Positions 22,349 through 35,104 of a stretch of DNA of 64,000 nucleotides are shown here, piece after piece (position 1 is the stretch's first letter; every line of letters begins with the position of its first letter). The translations under genes and the position numbers were made by a program. The notes beneath the pieces were generated by a model that had not been told where the DNA came from, made no database searches, and saw only the letters and a program-made list of their open reading frames with translations. Source of the stretch: Mikania micrantha (taxonomy: Eukaryota; Streptophyta; Magnoliopsida; Asterales; Asteraceae); the NCBI GenBank assembly GCA_009363875.1, contig CM018697.1, positions 51,911,484-51,975,483 on the forward strand, read 5' to 3'.

Positions 22349-25300
22349 ATGGCATCTTAAGCTTTGAAAATCAAGCCGATCCACAACCTTGGAGCTTACC
22401 TTGTTAAATCTTCTGAGTACCCTCACTACCACGAAGCAATCGACTTTATGGTAAACTCTTTCGTTCATACTGTTCTCATCCTAAATCCTCCTATCTCGGA
22501 AGTTGCTCTAAACCAGTTTTGGGCAAACTCCTCCTTGGTGACAAAGGATGACTCTGCTGAAAGCATCGCTTCGGTGATCGCTGGTCAATGAGTCAGCCTC
22601 ACCTCCTCCAAAATAAGTGTTGCCCTAAACTTGGACGACACAGAGGCTCCCACAACTATTTCTTTAAAACTTCTTCATAATGCATTTATTCAGTGTGATT
22701 ATCATGGTAACCTAAAAAACAGGACCTTGTACAAAGCTTTCTTCTACCCTAAGTACAAGTTCTTGTATCACACAATTTTACAATGTCTTTCTCAAAAGTC
22801 GACGAGTTGGGGAGAAATGCCATATGACATGCAATATGTCATGTATGTTGTTATGTCCAACGAAAAGGTCAACTTATCCCAAATAATTTTTGACCATCTC
22901 GTACACCACCAGAAAAATCCCAAGTTTCTACTATACCCTCGGTTTGGGATGGCTTGTCTCTTTGCCGATCTTAATAATGTTTTTCATATTGCTCCTCTTT
23001 CTACTATCAAGAGCATTGACAAACATGTGTTCACTAGATTGAACACTGATGCAAGACAATTGGATGACACTGAGGAAACACCCATCCTTGGTGAACCCAC
23101 ATCCACCTCTTCTTCCACACCTATACAGGTACCGACCAAAAGAAAAACTTCTATCAAATCCTCTAAACCTAAAAAGCCCAAAAAGACTGTTCAGGAAGAT
23201 GAGATCCCTAAACATGTCTCTGCCCCCACTGGGCCATTGGATACATCTGTTCCATCCTCACAGATGAATCAAGCATCTCCGCCCCACCAAGCTCCTCATC
23301 AATCCTCTCAACAAGATGATGTTGTATTCCAAAGGGAACCCTTCTAACCACCGAAATGTCACTTGACACTCAGATGGCAGTCCAATATCCCAAGGACATC
23401 TCTGTTTCTTCTCCACAAATAGCCCTTCACTCTCCTACCCATGTTCTCCATGAGATTGATTCTGTTTTTAAGCAGCTTGGTTTTCCTCCACTTCACCTAT
23501 TGAGGAACTGCCCCTTCAAACCTCTGCTCAAACTCATCAATATCCTACCCATGGAGAAGAGAATGAGATCAGGATGTCCAGTACATCTAGACCTCTTGAT
23601 CATATATCTGGAGCATCCATCTCATATGTGAATCCAATGGGTTCTCATTTGAATGGTTCAGGCAATAAGACTCTTGATATGGCAACAACCCATGAAGTTC
23701 TTGAAATTGAGGCTGGAAATCCCCTGAACCAAGAAAAAGGGGTCCACGACATTCCTGAGATGGGCTCAGGTCATGATAAAACTGACCCACTAGTCAGGGA
23801 TTCGGATGACATCCGTAAAAGGATGGACGAATCAGATTTCAAAATAAAAGAATTGATGGATTCTGTTGCTCATATCAGGCTCATGTGACCAAGCTCACTG
23901 AGTTAGTCACAATAGCCCTGAATAATCAAGTCATGCAACCCAAATCCATCCCCATGCAAGCACCTTCACTTGAAGGTCCTCCCATCTCATGCTTTTCAAG
24001 AAGTGTTGAACCCACTTCTTACTGCCCATCTAACTACCCTGGTTCAAACCTTTACCCAACAATTCCTTACCACTCAAAATATCCAACTGGATCTACTGAA
24101 AATTTCAGTAGATACCAAAGTCTCTCCCTTACAACATGAAGTTTCCAACCATACTCGTTTTCTTGAGTCTCTTACTAGGATTGCTCCTCTTTCTCCCTGG
24201 TTCAAGGAACAGGCTGATGAAGCCAAAAAGAGGGAGAATGAAAGGCTCTTGTCTGCTGCCCAAGCTGCCAAGAGGGCAGAAGACAAGACTGAGCAAAGGG
24301 GGATGAAGCAAATAATATTGAAAAATCAAGAGGCACTCCTCAAAGCAGCACTGGATCAACAGTTCCAAACTGAAGCTGCTAAGGCTAGCTTAGAGCAAAA
24401 GCAAAGGGAAGCTGAAGCTCAAATAAACACTGGAACAACTGGAGTATCCAGAAAACCTAAACCTTCTAAATCAATTCCCACTGATCATATAAAGCCCACA
24501 ACCGCTGCCCCATCTTGTTCTCCTATACACACAAATAAAGAAAACTCACCCACCCTCTCTCCAAATTCTGCCTCTCAAACACTCCTATGACTATCCTCAC
24601 AAACCTCCCTTCCTACTACTCTCAATGCCTCTAAAATTAGCCAAAAACCAGCACCAATAATCACTCAGTCTTTCTCAAAAAGACAAAAGAGTGTGGTAAG
24701 AAAAACGAAAACACCCAATAACATACCTCAGAAACGTCTAACCCCTGCTCAAGAACCCAACTAAGACTTAAATGATGATCAGCCCATCGCCTCTCTTATT
24801 TCAAGAAAGAGAAGACTCATATTTTGGATGATGATGATGATGAGTCTGACCTACCCGGAACTACCACAGCTCCCCCACCAATAGGGTCAGCAGATGCTGA
24901 GAAACCACAAACTTCTCCAATAAAGGAATCCTATTCTCCTGTAAGGACATTCCCTTCCGATGAAGACCTTCAGAAGATAAAGAATAAAGAAATGAAGAAA
25001 GAAAACATGATCCTAGTTGGTCTAGAAGCCACTGGTCTCTCAGGAGATGAATTGGTAAGGAAAAGAATAAAACACATCCTCATCCAAAATCAATGGGGAC
25101 CAAATAATACAATAACAAGATGGAGAGATGATGTTCTGTTTCATGAATGGTTAATGTTCAAAAGAAAGAACAGTGATCATCCTGAGCTTTGGAAAGAAGT
25201 CACATCCCCTTTTCCAACTATAATGACTCAGCTCAAAGATGCTAACCCAAGCACAATGCTTTATCATTTGCTAAATGCACCTATAGGAAGCCTAAGTGTT

Positions 25301-25603
25301 GGGTATGCTGGAGCTTCTCTTCCTTTGGGTCTACCTTCTAAATCCCAGCCTCCTCAGATCAAAAATTCCAGAACCAGAATAAAAAGATGGTTCTATGACT
25401 CTGTCTCCAAGAGCTTGGCCATTGAAAGATATAATGGTTCAAGAACCTGCTTCTCAAATTGGGATGAGATTCTCACCCAACCAATGGATGATTTGAAGGA
25501 ACTGCAGCATAAGACTTTGGATAATGTTGATACAGAGTATGATGTTCTGAACTATATTCAAACTCTTAAAAATAATATTGGTCTATCTTTAAAACAAAAG
25601 TAA
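22349..25603 (+). pseudogene. Post-pol extra ORF of Copia element A, broken
   Basis: The probable start is ATG 22349, followed by an in-frame TAA three codons later. Large pieces continue at 22364-22591, 22631-23347, 23574-23888, 23970-24590 and 24824-25603 with stops and frameshifts between. The first part (FWANSS; LYKAFFYPKYKFLYHTILQC; FLLYPRFGMACL) resembles the N-terminal region of the extra ORFs in SIRE-type elements. The middle is Ser/Thr/Pro/Lys-rich, then a charged coiled-coil-like segment rich in Lys, Glu and Ala (about 24190-24420), then a WRDDVLFHEWL-containing C-terminal region unlike that of I, B and D. Such ORFs have been called env-like in SIRE elements, but I see no convincing signal peptide or membrane segment. 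The function is unknown. Confidence 0.75.
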
Positions 25604-25635
25604 ATGGTTTTGGCTTCATCAGTCCAGAGGGAGAT

Positions 25636-26330
25636 TGCTGGAAAATAAGGACTTATAAGGAAAACCACTTAAGCTAGACAAATGAATAAACGACGGATTG
25701 ACCAACCGCGGATGCTTCTTTTCCGATTGAAGAACTGCTTTAGCACCGGAAGATCAACAGCAGAAGCTTCGACAAAAAGAACTACTGCTGAACTTATCTA
25801 CCTCAGAAGACACTAGCTGACTATGACACCTTCAGAAGAGAACCATTGCATCGGAAGACATCAAATGACACAGAAGACAACCTCCTATTCCGAAATAACT
25901 GATTGTTTAATCAGCTTCAGATGATCATCTTCCGAAAGAATAACCACTGAACATCAGCACAACTACTTCAACCTCGGAAGACCTGAAGACTCCTGAATAC
26001 TCTTGTTTCTGTTGTTGTTGACTTTGTATTTTTACTAGTCTGTTGATTCAGTCTCTGTAACAATGTTAGCTATTTGTCTTATTGTTTGTTGTCTTGTATC
26101 TCATAATGTTGGGTATTTAAGTCCCAGTATTCTCTGAGTAAAACGAATTACTTACCCCAAAATTCCTTGTGCTTTCTATCTGTTCTTTTCTATCTTTCTA
26201 AGCAAGAAACTAAACAACAAAAATAACCTTGTGCAAAAATTTAGAGGCAGCTAATACAAAAGCTTTGAGTAAGTGTCTAAAGCCTTGTTCCTGGTAAAAC
26301 AGCTTCTCCTCGAGTTTCTGTATCTCAACA
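25636..26330 (+). repeat. 3' LTR of A (695 bp)
   Basis: It starts TGCTGGAAAATAAGG after a purine tract and ends ATCTCAACA. The U3-like part has repeated CGGAAGA/CAGAAGAC and TTCCGA motifs (about 25690-25990), and a TATTTAAG possible TATA element lies near 26113. Confidence 0.75.
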
Positions 26331-28804
26331 TGTCATCAACAAGAGACATCGCAACCTTGTTCCCACTGTCGGCACTCTCGTCATCAAGAGGATGAGAGAC
26401 GATATATGTTCATACATGATGATGAACAAGAGAGGGAAGAAACAATATGTTGGGGAGCGTCCTCTTGTCAAGTTTGGGAGATTTGTTGGTCATATTGTAG
26501 TGGCAGATGAGCAAGGAACTCCGGTTGTTAGTGTTGCCGAAGAACATGACATCCCTCCTACCAGCACAAGCACACAAGCCGGCGCAACTACCGAGGAACT
26601 CGTTTCTGAGTCATTATCATCTTTGAGTAAGGAGATTCTTGTTAGAGAGAAGGAGCCTGTCATCCCTCCTCTCACCAGGGAAGAAAGGGAACATATTCAG
26701 GATGCCGATTATGCACCGATTCCTGAGTCTTCGTCTAAGAAGAAGAGGCTAAAGATGATGTCAAAGCGGCCAAGAGACCCCTGGTTGTTGACGAAGATAG
26801 CTGGATCTTCTTCCTCCACTCCTGCTCAGACTCCTCCACCTCCACCTCCCATAGTGCCCACTCCATCTCAGTTTCTGACTCCACCACCTCCACCCCATAC
26901 ACAGTCCTCTATTCCACCTACTCAGCCCAAGCCACCCACACAACCCAAGCCACCTACTCAGCCCAAGCCACCCACACAGCCAAAACCACGCACCCAATCC
27001 TTTAAACCCATAACCACCACTCAAAATCATGTTCCACCTCCTCCACCACCTGCCCAAACTACATCATCACCACCTCAAAGTAACACCCACATCCCTCATA
27101 CTGAGCCACCACCGTCACCCAGCAGGATTCGGAGAGACAAATGCAACGCACCCATGCGTACGCCTTCTCACTACGCACCTGATCGGTCTCCAGTTGATGT
27201 CGTATGGCTACAAGAAAGGGTTTTTCTACTAGAGCAGGACTCGATCGCTAAGGATGAAAAGATAAGTGAACTACATGGATCCATCATCAAAATTTGCGAG
27301 ATGTTCAGAAGACAAATCCGACATGTTGATCGCCTGGAAAGACAAAATTTGATTTTGAAGGAGGCAATTAAGAAATTGACGGATAAACCGATTGTTGAGG
27401 ATGATGATGATCAAGCCGATGATGACAACGATGATGAAGAGGTTGATGAAGAAAATGAGATGGAGAAAAGGATGAAGAAAAGAAAGATGATGACAACAAC
27501 AAGGATGGGGATGATCCCAAGAATGATCAAGGGGTAATAAAGATGGTGACAGTGCCAAAGACGATAAAGGTAAAAGGAAAGAAGATGATGATGCGGGAAA
27601 TGATCAGGTCCAAGGCGCCAGTTCTTCGGGCCAACAAAATGATGAGCCATCTCAGGACGCTACCAAAGGCACCAAGGCTTCAGAGAATCCACCATCTTCG
27701 GAGAAACCTCTAGATTACTATGATGACTTATTTGAGGATCTCCCAGAGAACTTCTTGTTCGACGGATTCGGTGAAGAGCTCAGTGGAGCGGGCCTGGGGG
27801 ATTTATTCTGTGATGTATCCATGGACTCTGTTTTTTGAGGCAGTGTGCGATCAGGAGAGGAAGGAGAAGGCGAGTCCTCTGCAGGAGCATCTGCAGAGGA
27901 AGAACCAGAGAATGTTGTTATCGGCGATGTGAACATTAATCCCGATGTTGATTCTTGTATGCTCACAAATACATCAACCAAGATGGACAGGAGATTCCTT
28001 CTCTGGGCCCGGTTATCAACTGTTGGTTTGAGAAGCAAAGAGATTGGACTCCGGCATCTCCATAGGTCAAAGCCACATGGCTTGAAAAGGTGAGTGAAGA
28101 ACATCTGGAGCACACCTTCATCATAGATGACCAAACCTTGTTTGTTGTACTCAACGACAAGTCAAATGCCTGCTGCTGGTTGTATGCCATAGACAAAGAT
28201 CTTTATCTAGTCAAGCGCATGAATGGAAAGGTCGAGTACTACAAGAGGCCAAGGGATTTCTGCACAATGCCCAAGTTTGATACACGGAGCGTCAACAATG
28301 TCATGTTTTTCAATCCTTCAAAGGATACTCAGGCCGACTTGTTCGCAAAGTTTATCAACGATCAGTGTGAGAAGGATTTTCCCGTGATGAGAACAGCTAA
28401 AGGAAGACGATTTGTCTCAACTTGTATTATAGATCCTGTGAAGAAGGAACCCTGGGTATATTACAAGTATCCACCTCCTCACACTGAAGAAGTTGTTCCT
28501 GTGTCTCCAAGAGTTCCAGAAAACTCTTTGGCCAATTTTCTGTCATGGTATTTTGATGAGAAGAATCTTGCAGCAATCATTCTTAGGAACAAAGATGATC
28601 TCAATGACATTGACATGATACTGGACCTATGGATCTTCTGAAGTATGGCAAAGAAGACATGATGAAGCTGCACAACTCGCCATTAAAGTATACGATGGAT
28701 AGGATGAAGAAGTAAAGCCCTTCACATGTGCAGTTGCATTTGCCATAGAGCTAAAGCTATATGCCGGAGCTGGTCCACACTCAGTTACACTTCCCATCGG
28801 TTGA
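26331..28804 (+). pseudogene. Post-pol extra ORF of B, truncated and frameshifted
   Basis: It begins mid-domain at VINKRHRNLVPTVGTL, then MNKRGKKQYVG, a Pro-rich region with a (PKPPTQ)n tract (about 26930-26990), a heptad-like segment (about 27200-27390) and an acidic Asp/Glu tract from about 27396. A frameshift falls near 27450-27460, a TGA at about 27836 and another shift near 27955. The conserved C-terminal domain follows at 28090-28470 with HTFIIDDQTLFVVLNDKSNA, RPRDFC, MFFNPSKDTQADLFAKF, RTAKGRRF and PWVYYKYPPP. The natural end is the TGA at 28802-28804. It is closely comparable to the ORFs of I and D. Confidence 0.82.
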
Positions 28805-28825
28805 CTTCATTAGTCTAGGGGAGTT

Positions 28826-29211
28826 TGTAGAGCCCAATTGTTGATAAAGACTGACAAAGCCAACCGTAGAAGATTTCATACAGATTTTGTTCTTATTTTG
28901 TGAAGTTTTCGTGTACTCAGCTTTCTTTTACACATGTATTTCTTGTACTCAAACATTTTCGTGTATACCAGGTTCGAGTACACCTAGAAGTAGTATAAAT
29001 AGACGTATTTTGTACTATTCTAGGGTTGGATTCCCTAGGAATGCTCTCTAGGCGTATTGAGGCATTACTTCCTATACTTCACTGAAATATATCAAAGTTT
29101 TGAACTTTCTTCTTGTTCTTGTGTTTCTATTTCGGATTCCACACGTTTTAGATACATTTGATGCATATTGGAGGCTTAAAGCTCAGTTCTTGATCTGGTT
29201 TGGGACCTACA
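28826..29211 (+). repeat. 3' LTR of B (386 bp)
   Basis: It begins TGTAGAGCCC and ends GGACCTACA. TTCGTGTACT-like and TTCGAGTACACC motifs lie upstream of the TATA box TATAAATAG at 28994-29002. It is of the same family as the LTRs of D and I. Confidence 0.88.
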
Positions 29212-31800
29212 ATCACTCATTTCAAATTTATTCAGAAGATCTTTTACATATTTAGATTGATGAATGAAAGTCCCATTAGGGGTTTGTTTGACTTGGAGTC
29301 CTAAAAATGTTTTTAGTTTACTTAAAGCTCTCATTTCCAACTTAGAAGACATTAATTTAGAAAATTGTTCACACAAGGAACGTTTTGTTGATCCAAAAAT
29401 GATGTCATCAACATAGATTTGAGCTAGAAAAAGTTCCTTGGCTACCCTCTTGATGACCAAGGTCTTATCAATGGTTCCCGCAGAAAATTTATTTGAAAGA
29501 ATAAATTGAAAAAGGGTATCATATTACGCTCTTGGTGTTTGTTTTAAACCATAAAGTGCTTTGTCTAGTCTGGATACCCACTCAGGATGATGAACATCAT
29601 CAAACCCTGGTGGTTTACAAACATAGACTTCCTCCTTTATAGTTCCATACAAGAATGCGCTTTTTATAACCACCTGAAATACCTTTATGTTGTGGGATAT
29701 TTCAAATGCAAGGAAGAGTCTTCTGGCTTCAAGTCTGGCTACATGGGCAAATGTTTCATCATAATCAATGCCTTCCTCTTTACAGTACCCTTGTACTACC
29801 AATCTGGCTTTATTTTTTTATTAGTATGCCCGTGTCAACAACTTTATTTCTAAATATCCATCTATTTCCTATTGGTTATTTTCCTTCGGGCAAGGGGCAA
29901 AGAGTCCAAACATTTTGCCTTTTGAACTGTAACAGTTCATCCTGCATAGCTTCCACTCAATTATTGTCTTTGAGAGCCTCTTGATACTTAGATGGCTCAA
30001 TTTGGGACATGAAAGCAGCATGAAGACAAAATTTTGAAATCTGGCTCCTAGTTTGAACACCTTTACTTAAATCACCCAAGATCTGATCTAGGGGTGATTT
30101 TCGTTGAAGGGAATGATGTCAAAAAAATTATTTGTAGAAGGAGCATCAGAAGAAGATGGATTTTCAGTGGGGTCGGGAGAGCTTTCAGATGTGGTAGCAT
30201 AAGCTTGTTCAGGAATATCTACTTTTACATTATCCATTACTTGAGATACGGGAGTAGAAACATGTTCATTCTGATCTTGAGGGTTTATTGCATAAGATGG
30301 GATAGAAGTAAAAAAGTGAGATACTGAACACTCCTTAAGAGATGATAGATCTTTAGAAGTTTGACAAGATTATGATGAAGGAGATATGGAAGAGGTAGGA
30401 GGAGTGTAGGTAAAACTTTCAAGATCAGATAGGTCATCAGGAGTAGAAGGAAAAGAGGTGGTTGATGCAGATTCGTTGAATTTGACATGAATAGTTTCCT
30501 CAACAATTTTGGTCCTGAGATTAAAAGCTCTGTAAGCTTTGGAAGTTTGAGAGTATCCAACAAAGTATCCACAGTCAACTTTAGCAGGAAACTTGGACAA
30601 AGAGTCCTTTGTATTCAAAATGAAACATGGGCAGGAAAAGAGGGGCTTTATGTTATGAAGGACCTCATAGGCAGTCTTGTTATGTCTTTTCATAATATGA
30701 ACTCTTTTTAAAACATAACAAGCATTGTTTACTGCCTCAGCCCAAAAGGATAAAGGTAACCTTGAGTTTGCACGCATGGTTCTTGCAGCCTCAATAAATG
30801 TCCTATTCTTTCTTTCCACGACTCCATTTTGAGCAGGGGTTCTAGGAACACTATATTGTCTAAGGATTCCTTTGAAAATGCATAATTCATCAAGAACATG
30901 ATTCTTGAACTCAGTACCATTATCACTCCTAATTACTTTGACAGGAAGAGCAAATTGTCTTTCGAGTTGAGTGATAAGGGCTTTTTTTTATCACCAGTCT
31001 CATATTTGCTAAACAGAAAGAAGGTCCACCAAAATCTTGAGTAATCATCCACAATAACTAAACAGTATATCTTTCTGGCCAAGCAGGCTACCTTCACTGG
31101 ACCAAACAGATCCATATGAAGCAGATTATGACAGTTAGTTGATTTGGATTCCTCAATAGACTTATGTGATGATTTATGTTGCTTTCTATTTAAGCAAGAT
31201 TCACATTGACCTTTAAAATGCAATTATTTTGAAGTCAATCCTCTTACTATAGAAAGGGTAGAAAGCTTGTGGAGAGTTTGATGATTAAGGTGACTGAATC
31301 TTCTGTGCCAAAGGGCAGTTTCAGAAGATGATACTTTGGCTATGAAACATGTAGGAGAAGATGTTTGAGAATCAGTGGTCATGTCTACCACATAGACATT
31401 TCCACTTCTCTTAGTCGTTAGCAGAGTATTTTGATAAATTAAGGCTTTTATTTTAGAATTTATTTCAGGAGAAAGAATTTTACAGCTGTCCTTGGTGAAA
31501 ACTGAACTATAGTTTTTGTCTGCTAATTGAGAAACACTCAAGAGATTAAACTTGAGGTTTTCAACAAAGCTTACATCCTTAAAGTGCAACTTTCCACTAA
31601 GGATAGAACCAGACCCGACTATCCAACTCTTTGCATTATTTCCGAAGGAATCAGATCCTCCATTCTTTGGAATGAAGTTATTTAGAATGGATCTACATCC
31701 TGTCATATGCCTAGAGCATCCACTGTCCACATACCATAGGTGATTTTGGTTTAAGAAAGATCTCTGCACATTGAGGATCAAATGCAAAGGTTAGATATGG
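29212..31800 (-). pseudogene. Copia pol of C, 3' end missing
   Basis: Protease has YVDSGCSRHMTG (about 31700-31740). The GAG-pre-integrase region has WHRRFSHLN (about 31300). Integrase shows HMDLFGP (about 31100-31125), ERKNRTFIEAARTM (about 30780-30817) and CYVLKR. RT shows EARRLFLAFEI, EEVYVCKPPGF and YVDDIIFGS (about 29390-29425), then FLGLQVKQTPNGTFIHQSKY before B cuts it. Frameshifts and stops lie near 29460-29530, 30100-30370 and 30930-31000 among others. Confidence 0.87.
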
Positions 31801-33917
31801 GTTATTGTTTTTTTTAGAAGAGAAGAGAACATTTCAAGAATATATTTGTTTTGTTGTGCATTATTCATCAGGTTCTGCATCATTTGAATCAGCTATTGCT
31901 GAATTTGGTGCAAGATGTTTATCTGTGAATCCAAAGAGGGAGGGTTCACAGCAACAGGATAATAGGAAGCGGGGATCACCATGGGATAAGAAGGTGGTGT
32001 ACTAAGAATTGATGGTCTGGGAGATGAAAGTAGAGGAGGAGATTAGTGGACGGGTGGAAAGGTGTTTGGTCTTATAGTACTATTAGCTAATTGTCTACTT
32101 GCTTTCTTGGACTTCTTCATTTTATTAGGGGGATTCCCTTTAGACAAAGATGCCTGTTCAGCTTTCAACTTTTCAGCCTTCATTCTATCTCTAGCTTTCT
32201 TCAAAGGAGTTTTTGTCCTGCAATTTTCAGTGGAATGATTGTACTTGAAGCACTATTTTGGTCTTAAAAATTGAAAAGTCTAATCTACAAGCACGGTTTG
32301 ATTTGCAACATGAGAAATATTCTACTTGTAGAGACGAACTGACTCAGACTAAATTCAGCTGTGAAAAGTGGGTTGAGTCCTGCAAAGGATTCAGGATGCT
32401 TCTAAGTAAGAAAGTTAATAGTAAGGCTAAGTTTGGAATCGGGTACAACGATACTAGTCCTCCAGAGGACTACGCCCCGATTGATAATAATATGGATGAA
32501 AAATGCTTCGGAACTCAATCCCCCACTTTTCTTCCTCATGAAATCCCAGCTTTAAAGAACGCACCTCCAAGGGTGTACCAATCTGGACAATTTCCAAAGT
32601 TTGTATATGTCACTAATACAAGCATGGAAAAACCAGAAGAAGCACTTCTGGAAAATGTTCATAATAGTAACTCTTCTGAACAAAATGAGATTGCTCCTGC
32701 CATGATCTCTATCCAAAGTTCAGAAGGTACAACACAACATGAAACCTCAGATAACCTTGAGACCTATCTTGACAAAGGAAAAGGCCCATGGTTGATTTCA
32801 AATTTCCTTTATCTCATCCTCAACCTACTTATCCAATAATAATTGCCAACAAGACATTCATCCCAAACTACTCCTCACTATCTCCTGCTTGCTTGAAATG
32901 CTTCAAGTACAGTCATTCCACTTAAAATTGCAAGACAAAAACTCCTTTGGAGAAAGCTAGAGATAGACTGACATTAGGAGAAGGAGAGTTTTGTACAATA
33001 TGAGTTGTCTCCTGTTAATTATTGTGTTAGGGTGAGGAATTAATGTTGGGAGCATTTTTGCACTCCCTAGCAAAGTGTTCTGTGCCATGACACCTATACC
33101 ATTGGACTTTTGCCTTATTTAGACCGATTCTGGTTTTCCCATGGATACCAGGAAATTTTCTTCCTGTCCTCTAATAGAACTTGTTAGTTCTCATGCTTAA
33201 GAGGGCCAGTTGATGTAGTATATCCATTTCTTCCAAACCATCGCTTGGAATCTGATGGAGATCATCCATGATAAAACACATTTGGTCAGGGATAAAGGAG
33301 TGGTCATCACCAAAAGGAGAGGAAGTGATGCGAGTGGTTATATCAATGTGTTCATCATAACCCTGATAATTTATTTCTGAGGTACGACTAAGAAGAGAAG
33401 TGCTTCAATGAACCTAGTCCTCTGTTGATTTACCAGATCTTATTAATTTTCTTTTCTAGTCAATCTCTCGCTCAAAAGTGAGCAACTTACCATGTAGTTG
33501 GGTTAGTGAGAGTTTGCGAAAGTCTGGAGAATATCTCATAACTATGGAATATGTTTTCCATTTATCTGGAAGAGATCTTAAGAAGCGGTTAAGAACTGAG
33601 ATGGTTGGGTACACATGACCAGCCAGTTTTAGTTCACTTAAGAGATAAGTGAACCTTTCAAATTGCTGAGTCAGTAACTCATTATTTAGTTGGGTGAAGG
33701 TTTCTTATTCTTTTAGGGCATTCCACAATTCCTCAGCGGACTCATGGTGAAGAAGACCAGAATAAATTTCATTTGGGAGGGCGATAGCCAATTGAGCATG
33801 TGCCTTGGCTCCAGTTTCTGGAAATCTTCTTCTGTATAGTTCTGTGGGTTCTGAGGAATGGATTCTCTAGTCTCTGTGTCCAAGACCATAGGTTTATGTG
33901 GTCCGAACATCACTGAC
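31801..33917 (-). pseudogene. Copia gag of C with internal inverted segment
   Basis: On the minus strand gag pieces read TETRESIPQNPQNYTEEDFQ (about 33820-33880), LPNEIYSGLLHHESAEELWN and LTFEREID (about 33460), a first zinc knuckle CHGTEHFAREC (about 33072-33104), and a second knuckle segment ending NCRTKTPLKKARDRMKAEK (about 32160-32220). Between them, 32258 to about 32975 reads as gag on the PLUS strand: coiled-coil-type sequence and its own copy of the second knuckle. The natural order is disrupted by inversion or inverted duplication, and many stops are present. Confidence 0.75.
32179..32971. repeat. Inverted repeat of gag second zinc-knuckle segment in C
   Basis: Arms of about 75 bp (about 32179-32252 on minus, about 32898-32971 on plus) both contain TGCTTCAAGTACA and GACAAAAACTCCTTTG. 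They differ at a few positions, so neither is a recent copy of the other. They face each other across about 645 bp. Confidence 0.78.
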
Positions 33918-35071
33918 TTCCAACATGCTTGCAAACATCAAAGGAAAGAGAAAAGAGAGATTTTTTGCATCTCCCATATTTCTACAGATCATCATTAACA
34001 AAAGGCACCAGAATCTCGTCCCAACTATTGGAACCCTGCCTGTAAAGAGAATGAAGGAAGATATCTTCTCTTACATAACAATGAACAAGAAGGGAAAGAA
34101 ACAGTACATTGGTTCCCGCCCCATGGAGAAATTTGGGAGCTTATTTGCGGGAATAGAAGGAGAGGGTGGTGAACAAGGTAGCCCAGTTGCCTTTGTAGCA
34201 GAGGAGCATGATCATGCCCCTGCAGGGACAACAGTAGAAGCTAGCAAAGATGTGGAGGAATCTTTATCTGAGTCATCATCATCTATGAAGGAAGAACTAA
34301 TCAAGGAGCCAGTTCATGTGACTCCACCTCTCTCGCGGGCATAACGGGGAGAAATTAAACACATAGACTACATTCCCTCTCCCGAGTCCTCTGCAAAGAA
34401 GAAAATATTGAAGATGATGTCTAAACGATCAAGGGATCCAAGGCTCAAGAAGAAAGCAGTTGGCACCTCCGCCTTATCACAGACTCAACTACAACCACCA
34501 CACTCCTCCACCACACCAGTCACTCAACCCGCTCCTACAAAATCGGCCACCCAATCCACATCAGTCACCCAAACTAAACCAGCCATATCCACCCAAGCCA
34601 CGAAACCACCTCACACTTCCACTACCACCAATCCACGACATACTTCACCACCAGATTCTGCGATTCCCATCCACTTTTCTCAACATCCACCATCACCACC
34701 CAAAACCCATGCCGAAAAGGGCAAGGCACCGCTTGAAACCCCATCCCCTTAAATACCCGACCAGGTGCTAGTTGACTATGTTTCGCTACAAGAGAGAGTA
34801 TTCCTTCTTGAACAAGATTCAGCCACCAAAGACAGACTCATCACTAACTTGCGGGAAGGCATGATAAAGGTATGTGAACAACACAGAAGGCAAAATTAAG
34901 ATATTGGCCTTCTAAAGAAAAAGAACACTGAATTGAAGAAAGTGATTGAAGAACTGACAGGGTCCAAGTCTATGGTTCAAGAAGAAAATAAAGATGATGA
35001 TGAGCTGGAAGATAAGTAAAAGAAAGATGATGATGACAATGACAATGATGATGATGAAAAGAAAGATGACA

Positions 35072-35104
<33 letters not shown>

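Larger units (their letters stand above)
21372..26330 (+). mobile_element. 3' part of Ty1/Copia element A with post-pol ORF
   Basis: The left end is cut by G inside RNase H. It continues through the end of pol, a spacer, a broken post-pol ORF, a purine-rich tract (AGAGGGAGAT, about 25626-25635) and a 695 bp 3' LTR. A is inserted in the post-pol ORF of element B. TGTCA at 26331-26335 is the candidate right-hand target duplication. Confidence 0.82.
26331..29211 (+). mobile_element. 3' part of SIRE-type Copia element B
   Basis: It comprises the end of the post-pol ORF, a polypurine tract (TAGGGGAGT, about 28816-28824) and a complete 386 bp 3' LTR of the same family as D and I. Its left is cut by A. 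B is inserted in the RT region of C; the candidate duplication is ATCAC at 29212-29216. Confidence 0.82.
29212..33917 (-). mobile_element. Ty1/Copia fragment C (gag-pol only, no LTR)
   Basis: On the minus strand gag runs from 33917, then protease, integrase and RT to 29212. The left is cut by B. The right joins the post-pol ORF of D directly without LTR, leader or primer site, so the right junction is not a clean insertion end. The two zinc knuckles in gag and the pol type suggest a SIRE-like element. Confidence 0.82.

Noticed and set aside
32258..32839. 193-residue plus-strand ORF as a separate gene
   Set aside because: It is Copia gag coiled-coil sequence, continuous with a zinc-knuckle segment, inside the degraded gag of C.
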